From the NCBI RefSeq assembly GCF_007859315.1, contig NZ_VOHA01000012.1, positions 124,001 through 188,000 of the forward strand: a stretch of 64,000 nt of DNA, in the 5' to 3' direction. Origin of the DNA: Reyranella sp. CPCC 100927 (lineage in GTDB: Bacteria > Pseudomonadota > Alphaproteobacteria > Reyranellales > Reyranellaceae). The notes beneath the pieces are model-generated. The model searched no databases and was not told where the DNA came from. It saw only the letters and a program-made list of their open reading frames with translations. Of this stretch, positions 59,696 through 64,000 are shown one piece after another (within the stretch, counting starts at the first letter, position 1; every line of letters begins with the position of its first letter). The position numbers and the translations under genes are program-made.

Positions 59696-60627
59696 GCGTA
59701 GTGCACGCGCTTTTCCATCACCCGGGCCTTCACCAGGGTGAGGATCAGGACGAAGACCAGGAACACCACGGTGATCGACGCGCCGTAACCGGCGCGGAAG
59801 AAGCCGAAGCCTTCCTGGTACATGGTGTAGAGCAGCACATCGGTCGCCTTGTTGGGCCCGCCTTCGGTCAGCACGGCCACGGTGTCGAAGACCTGGAAGC
59901 TGCGGATGGCGGTGATCACCAGCACGAACAAGGTCGCCGGGCCCAGCATCGGCCAGGTCACGGTGGTGAAGCGGTCCCACCAGTTCTCGGCACCGTCGAT
60001 GGCGGCGGCCTCGTAGAGGTCGCGTGGGATCGACTTCAGGCCGGCGAGGAACAGCACCATGTTCAGCCCCAGCGCCTGCCAGATGCCGATGACGGCGAGC
60101 GCCGGCAGCGCCAGGGCGGGATCCTTGAGCCAGTTGTGCTTGCCCAGGCCCACCGCGTCGAAGGCGAGATTGATCAGCCCGACGCTGGGATGGAGCATGA
60201 TCTCCCACACCGTGGCCATCGCGATCAGCGTGGCGGTGACCGGCAGGAAATAGGCGGCGCGGTAGAACGTGCGCCCTGAACCGCCTGCCTCGATCAGCAT
60301 CGCCACGCCCAGGCCGAGGAACACCGACGCCGGCACGACCACCGCCACGTACAGCAGCGTGTTGGCGAGCGACCGCCAGAACACGCGGTCGGCCGCCAGC
60401 TTTTCGTAATTGCCGAGCCCGATCCAGTTCAGCGTCGCAGCGCCGAATTGCCAATCGGTAAACGACAGCAGCACCGTGGCGGCGGTTGGCAGCAGCAGGA
60501 TGCCCAGCAGCATGATCGCCGCCGGCGCCGCGAGCGCATAGGCCGCCAGTGCCTCCTGGCGCACGCGCCGCGCCGGCCGGCGCGCGGTCGATGCCGCCGC
60601 CTCGGCGGGCAGCGCGAGCGTGCTCAT
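59692..60627 (-). CDS. ABC sugar permease, first subunit (UgpA/MalF-like)
   Basis: A 311-residue permease starting at ATG 60627. Six membrane segments and the EAA-like loop EAAAIDGAENWWDRFTTVTWPML. It overlaps the ATPase stop by 4 bases (ATGA) and the next permease start likewise, so translation is coupled. Confidence 0.92.
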   Translation of the reverse strand: MSTLALPAEAAASTARRPARRVRQEALAAYALAAPAAIMLLGILLLPTAATVLLSFTDWQFGAATLNWIGLGNYEKLAADRVFWRSLANTLLYVAVVVPASVFLGLGVAMLIEAGGSGRTFYRAAYFLPVTATLIAMATVWEIMLHPSVGLINLAFDAVGLGKHNWLKDPALALPALAVIGIWQALGLNMVLFLAGLKSIPRDLYEAAAIDGAENWWDRFTTVTWPMLGPATLFVLVITAIRSFQVFDTVAVLTEGGPNKATDVLLYTMYQEGFGFFRAGYGASITVVFLVFVLILTLVKARVMEKRVHYA

Positions 60628-61760
60628 GCCGCGCGGACCCGACCGCCGTCGCGGTCGAACAACAGCACGCGCGCCGCGTCGGGCCTGATCGCGACACGCA
60701 TGCCGACACGGATGTCATCGGTGCGGCTGGCCGCCAGGCGCACGGCCAGCCGGGCGGACGCCGGCTGCGGCTCGACATAGACGAAGAGGTCCGACCCCAG
60801 GTTCTCGCGATGGCGCACGGTGCCCACCAGCGCGCCCTGCTGCTCGGCGGTGCACGGCGTGACGTCGGCATGTTCGGCGCGAAACGCGACGGCGAGCGCG
60901 GTTGCCGGCGCCCTGCGCACTGTCAGCGGCAGCGTCGTGCCGGCGATCTCGACCTGGCCGGTGCTGCCGACGGCGCCGGTGATGACGTTGATCTTCGGGC
61001 TGCCGACAAACTCGGCCACCCGCAGGTCGGCGGGATCGTCATAGATGGTGGCCGGCGGCGCGCATTGCAGGACCTCGCCGTCCAGCATCACGGCGACCCG
61101 GTCGGACATGGTCATCGCTTCGGCCTGGTCGTGGGTGACGTAGATGAACGTCGTGCCCAGGCGCCGGTGCAGTTCGGCGATCTCGGCCCGCGCCTGCACG
61201 CGCAGCTTGGCGTCGAGGTTGCTGAGCGGCTCGTCCATCAGGAAGGCGCGCGGCTGGCGCACCATGGCGCGCGCCAGCGCGACCCGCTGGCGCTGGCCGC
61301 CCGAGAGCTGCGAGGGCTTGCGCTCCAGCAGATAGCCGATGTCGAGCGCGGCGGCGACGCGGCCCACCTCGCCCGCGATGTCACGGCGGATACGGCGCGC
61401 CGACGGCAACGCCCGGCGCAACACCGGCAGGCGTTGCCAGACGCGCGAGCGGCGCATCACCAGCGGCAGCGCGATGTTCTCGGCTGCCGTCATATGCGGG
61501 TAGAGCGCATAGCTCTGGAACACCATGGCGACATCGCGCTCGCGCGGCCGCAACGCATCGACCGGCCGGCCGCCGATGGCGATGCTGCCGGAGTCCTGCG
61601 CCTCGAGCCCGGCGACGATGCGCAGCAGGGTGCTCTTGCCGCAGCCCGACGGCCCCAGCAGGGTCATGAACTCGCTGTCGCCGATGTCGAGCGTCACGCC
61701 CCGCAGCACGCGGGTGGCACCGAACGCCTTGTTGACGGACCGGATCGACACACCGGACAT
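60624..61760 (-). CDS. ABC sugar transporter ATPase (UgpC/MalK-like)
   Basis: A 378-residue ATPase starting at ATG 61760 (GGAGG eight bases upstream). Walker A GPSGCGKST (about 36-44), signature LSGGQRQ (about 134-140), Walker B and a C-terminal TOBE/regulatory region (about 240-375). It is the first gene of the operon; in many UgpB-type systems the binding protein comes first. It powers uptake for the permeases and binding protein that follow. Confidence 0.93.
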   Translation of the reverse strand: MSGVSIRSVNKAFGATRVLRGVTLDIGDSEFMTLLGPSGCGKSTLLRIVAGLEAQDSGSIAIGGRPVDALRPRERDVAMVFQSYALYPHMTAAENIALPLVMRRSRVWQRLPVLRRALPSARRIRRDIAGEVGRVAAALDIGYLLERKPSQLSGGQRQRVALARAMVRQPRAFLMDEPLSNLDAKLRVQARAEIAELHRRLGTTFIYVTHDQAEAMTMSDRVAVMLDGEVLQCAPPATIYDDPADLRVAEFVGSPKINVITGAVGSTGQVEIAGTTLPLTVRRAPATALAVAFRAEHADVTPCTAEQQGALVGTVRHRENLGSDLFVYVEPQPASARLAVRLAASRTDDIRVGMRVAIRPDAARVLLFDRDGGRVRAA

Positions 61761-61948
61761 CGCGACGCCTCCACGCAAAAACCCGCTGCTGCGGATAGGG
61801 CGCGCCAGTGACTGGTGTGTTGCGAAACAATGACGATTGAATGATGAGGCGGCCGCGTCTGTGGACGAGACCGAAAATCGTCAGCGACGATCAGACATCT
61901 GCTGCAATGGTCTACCGCACGCAGGCGCCTGCCTGAGCCGGCCGCCGG

Positions 61949-62881
61949 TCAGCGTTTCCCCTGCCGCGCCGCGGCGGCTTCCCGGTGGGCGATGATGCTG
62001 GTGCTGGCCAGGATGATAGCGGCGCCGGCGAATGTCGCGAGATCGGCGTTGCGGCCGAACAGGAAATAGTCGAACGCCGCCGCCCACACGATGCCCAGGA
62101 ACACCGTGGGCTGCACGGCGGAGATGTCGGCCAGCCGATAGGCGCTGGTCATGAACAGGTAGCCGAGCTGGCCGAAGACACCGGCCAGCACCAGCCACGC
62201 CAGCTGCGGCACCGTTGGTACGCGCCAGTCGAGCAGCGCGAAGGGCAGGAAGCAGACTGTCGCCAGCACGCTCTGCCAGAACACGATCACCTTGGGATCG
62301 TCGCGCCCGGTGAGCTTCTTGGCGACCAGGTTCGAGCCGGCGATCACCGGTACCGAGGCCAGCATCAGCAGCGTGCCCCAGTTCAGGGTGCCGAACCCGG
62401 GCCGCACGATGATCAGCACCCCGACGAAACCTACCACGACCGCCACCCAGCGCCGTGCCCGCACCGTCTCGCCCAGGAACAACGCCGCCCCGATGGCGAC
62501 GAAGATCGGGCCGCTGAAGCCCAGCGCCGCCGCCTCCGCCAGCGGGATCAGGCCCACCGCCAGGTACCACAGCACATAACCCGTGGTATGAAAGCCGGCC
62601 CGCAGGGCGTGCAGATGGATCTGGTCGGTCCGCACCGCCGCCAGGCCGGCGCCGGCCAGCAGGAACGGGGCGATCATCAGCAGGCCCGCCGTCCACCGCC
62701 CCCAGGCGACGAACAGCGGCGGCAACTCGGCCACCAGCATCTTCACCGTCGCATTGAGGCACTGGAAGAAAATGCCGGCGATCACCGCCAGCAGCAGACC
62801 GCGCGCCATCGGCGATGGCATCAGTCGCATGAAAATGCCGGCCTCGACGCCCTTGGGATCCTTACGCGCCGATATCGACAT
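61949..62881 (-). CDS. EamA/DMT family transporter
   Basis: A 310-residue protein with start ATG 62881 (GAGG nearby). About ten membrane segments in two repeated EamA halves (first half 25-150, second 165-300) with PLAEAAALGFSGPIFVAIGAALFLGE and ISAVQPTVFLGIVWAAAFDYFLFG. Likely exports or imports a small metabolite. It is convergent with nothing and lies downstream of tex on the opposite strand. Confidence 0.88.
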   Translation of the reverse strand: MSISARKDPKGVEAGIFMRLMPSPMARGLLLAVIAGIFFQCLNATVKMLVAELPPLFVAWGRWTAGLLMIAPFLLAGAGLAAVRTDQIHLHALRAGFHTTGYVLWYLAVGLIPLAEAAALGFSGPIFVAIGAALFLGETVRARRWVAVVVGFVGVLIIVRPGFGTLNWGTLLMLASVPVIAGSNLVAKKLTGRDDPKVIVFWQSVLATVCFLPFALLDWRVPTVPQLAWLVLAGVFGQLGYLFMTSAYRLADISAVQPTVFLGIVWAAAFDYFLFGRNADLATFAGAAIILASTSIIAHREAAAARQGKR

Positions 62882-63079
62882 CATGCCTCGGGTACCGCTG
62901 TCGCCTATTCTAGCGCCCCGCTCACCGACCGCCAGCGGGGGTCCCGCGACGCTGCCATGTGCGCGGTCGGATTCTGCCGCATCAACCTGTGGAGAAGCAC
63001 GCCGCCCCGGCGCACGCATAGTGATCCCGAATCGGCTTTTTAATAGAGTGTGCGACTCATCACAGTCGACGAGCAGCGT

Positions 63080-64000
63080 ATGAACGATACAGATCAGGTC
63101 ACCAAGGCGCGTCAGGGCATCGCATCGATCATTGCGTCAGACATCGGTGCGACGCCGCAGCAGGCAGCGGCCGCCATAACACTGCTCGACGAGGGCGCGA
63201 CGGTGCCGTTCGTGGCGCGCTACCGCAAGGAGGTGACCGGCGGTCTCGACGACACGCAATTGCGTCTCCTGGCCGAGCGGCTCGCCTACCTGCGCGAATT
63301 CGATGCGCGGCGCGAGGCAATCCTGTCGTCGATCCGCGAGCAGGGCAAGCTCACGGATGAACTGGAAGCCAAGATCGCCGCCGCGCAGACCAAGGCCGAG
63401 CTGGAAGATATCTACCTGCCCTACAAGACCAAGCGGCGGACCAAGGCCGAGATCGCGCGCGAGCGCGGGCTGGGGCCGCTGGCGGAAGCCATTCTCGCCG
63501 ACCGGACCGCGGTACCGGTGGAGCTGGCCGCGGCCTACGTTACGGGCGACGTGCCTGATACCAAAGCGGCGCTCGACGGCGCGCGCGACATCCTGGCCGA
63601 ACGATTTGCCGAGAACGCCGATCTCGTCGGCCAACTGCGCGACTACATGAAGGAACGGGCCTTCCTGCGTTCGCGCCTCATCGAGGGCAAGCAGGAAGCC
63701 GGTGCGAAATTCTCCGACTACTTTGACCACGCCGAGCGCTGGTCCGGTGTGCCGAGCCATCGCGCGCTTGCCATGCTGCGCGGCCGCAATGAGGGCGTGC
63801 TGTCGCTGAACATCGAGGTGGACGCCGACGATGCCTCGCCGGTGAAGCCCGTGGAACGCATGATCGCACAGGCCTCTGCCATCGGGAGCACATTGCCGGG
63901 CGATCGCTGGCTGATGGAGGTGGTCGGCTGGACGTGGCGCGTCAAGCTCTCCCTGCATCTTTCTGTCGACCTGATGGGGGCTCTGCGCGAACGCGCGGAA
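63080..64000 (+). CDS. tex: Tex transcription accessory RNA-binding protein, 5' part
   Basis: Starts at ATG 63080 and stays open to the window end, so 307 codons are visible and the 3' part is missing. The N-terminus (VPFVARYRKEVTGGLDDTQLR), LEDIYLPYKTKRRTKAEIARERGLGPLAEAI and the helical region after it are the Tex N-terminal core. Tex is a conserved RNA-binding protein with an S1 domain at the C-terminus (outside the window) and is involved in transcription and stress. Divergent from the EamA gene by about 200 bases. Confidence 0.92.
   Translation, partial: MNDTDQVTKARQGIASIIASDIGATPQQAAAAITLLDEGATVPFVARYRKEVTGGLDDTQLRLLAERLAYLREFDARREAILSSIREQGKLTDELEAKIAAAQTKAELEDIYLPYKTKRRTKAEIARERGLGPLAEAILADRTAVPVELAAAYVTGDVPDTKAALDGARDILAERFAENADLVGQLRDYMKERAFLRSRLIEGKQEAGAKFSDYFDHAERWSGVPSHRALAMLRGRNEGVLSLNIEVDADDASPVKPVERMIAQASAIGSTLPGDRWLMEVVGWTWRVKLSLHLSVDLMGALRERAE

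Noticed and set aside
58859-60871. Apparent 670-residue permease fusion
   Set aside because: The N-terminal half is an out-of-frame reading of the other permease. The ATG at 59695 overlaps that gene's stop in the usual ATGA arrangement.

Overview
The window is GC-rich, densely coding DNA from an alphaproteobacterium. Evidence: glyQ-glyS followed by a 891-residue PpdK, the many Bug/TctC and Liv-type importers, AcuI, MeaB and MetNIQ families, and at least three families of dispersed intergenic palindromes typical of large Rhodospirillales/Rhizobiales genomes. A Reyranella-like lineage is my best guess, but no rRNA is present and this is inference. There are about 73 protein genes, two tRNA-Pro genes, no rRNA, no CRISPR array and no intact insertion sequence. 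Both ends are cut inside genes: the 3' end of an acyl-CoA carboxylase carboxyltransferase gene at the left and the 5' part of tex at the right.

Layout. 1-6.9 kb: a carboxyltransferase tail, a membrane protein, a minus-strand set (IclR regulator, DenD-like dehydrogenase, MFS transporter), and a divergent crotonase-fold enzyme plus Bug binding protein with a perfect 20-bp palindrome in the divergent gap. 6.6-16.3 kb: amino-acid metabolism (omega-amino acid transaminase, alanine dehydrogenase with a divergent Lrp regulator), two translationally coupled hotdog thioesterases, a LysR regulator, AcuI, a dihydroorotase-like amidohydrolase, YgfZ and an adenylate cyclase-type protein. 16.3-21 kb: DUF1028, a DUF1796-like protein, a HIT protein, MeaB, an amidohydrolase. 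21-27 kb: ppdK, glyS, glyQ. 27-30 kb: small unknowns, including two paralogous small proteins that resemble phosphothreonine-lyase domains beside a divergent papain-like cysteine peptidase. 30-41 kb: Lrp and LysR regulators and a long minus-strand catabolic/import operon (quinone oxidoreductase-DUF1330-FAH-livHMGF-binding protein), preceded by an aminotransferase and a divergent GST. 41-46.9 kb: GNAT, S49 peptidase, TrmN6-like methylase, polyprenyl synthase, apt, two dodecins. 47-50 kb: an accessory segment with an odd tRNA-Pro(UGG), a normal tRNA-Pro(CGG) and a degraded island bounded by direct repeats of the tRNA 3' end. 50-57.5 kb: a DUF2817 peptidase and then a sulfur/methionine block (Cys-rich leader peptide with terminator, small unknown protein, metY, metN, metI and two tandem metQ genes). 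57.5-62 kb: a four-gene sugar or glycerol-phosphate ABC importer. 62-64 kb: an EamA transporter and tex.

Most worth follow-up: (1) the lyase-like pair with the papain-like peptidase; (2) the tetra-cysteine leader peptide and attenuator ahead of a small unknown protein and metY; (3) the noncanonical tRNA-Pro(UGG) and the tRNA-bounded island remnant; (4) a 40-bp element repeated ahead of two transcription units in the 38-40 kb cluster. All family assignments are by reading the sequence; no database search was run.
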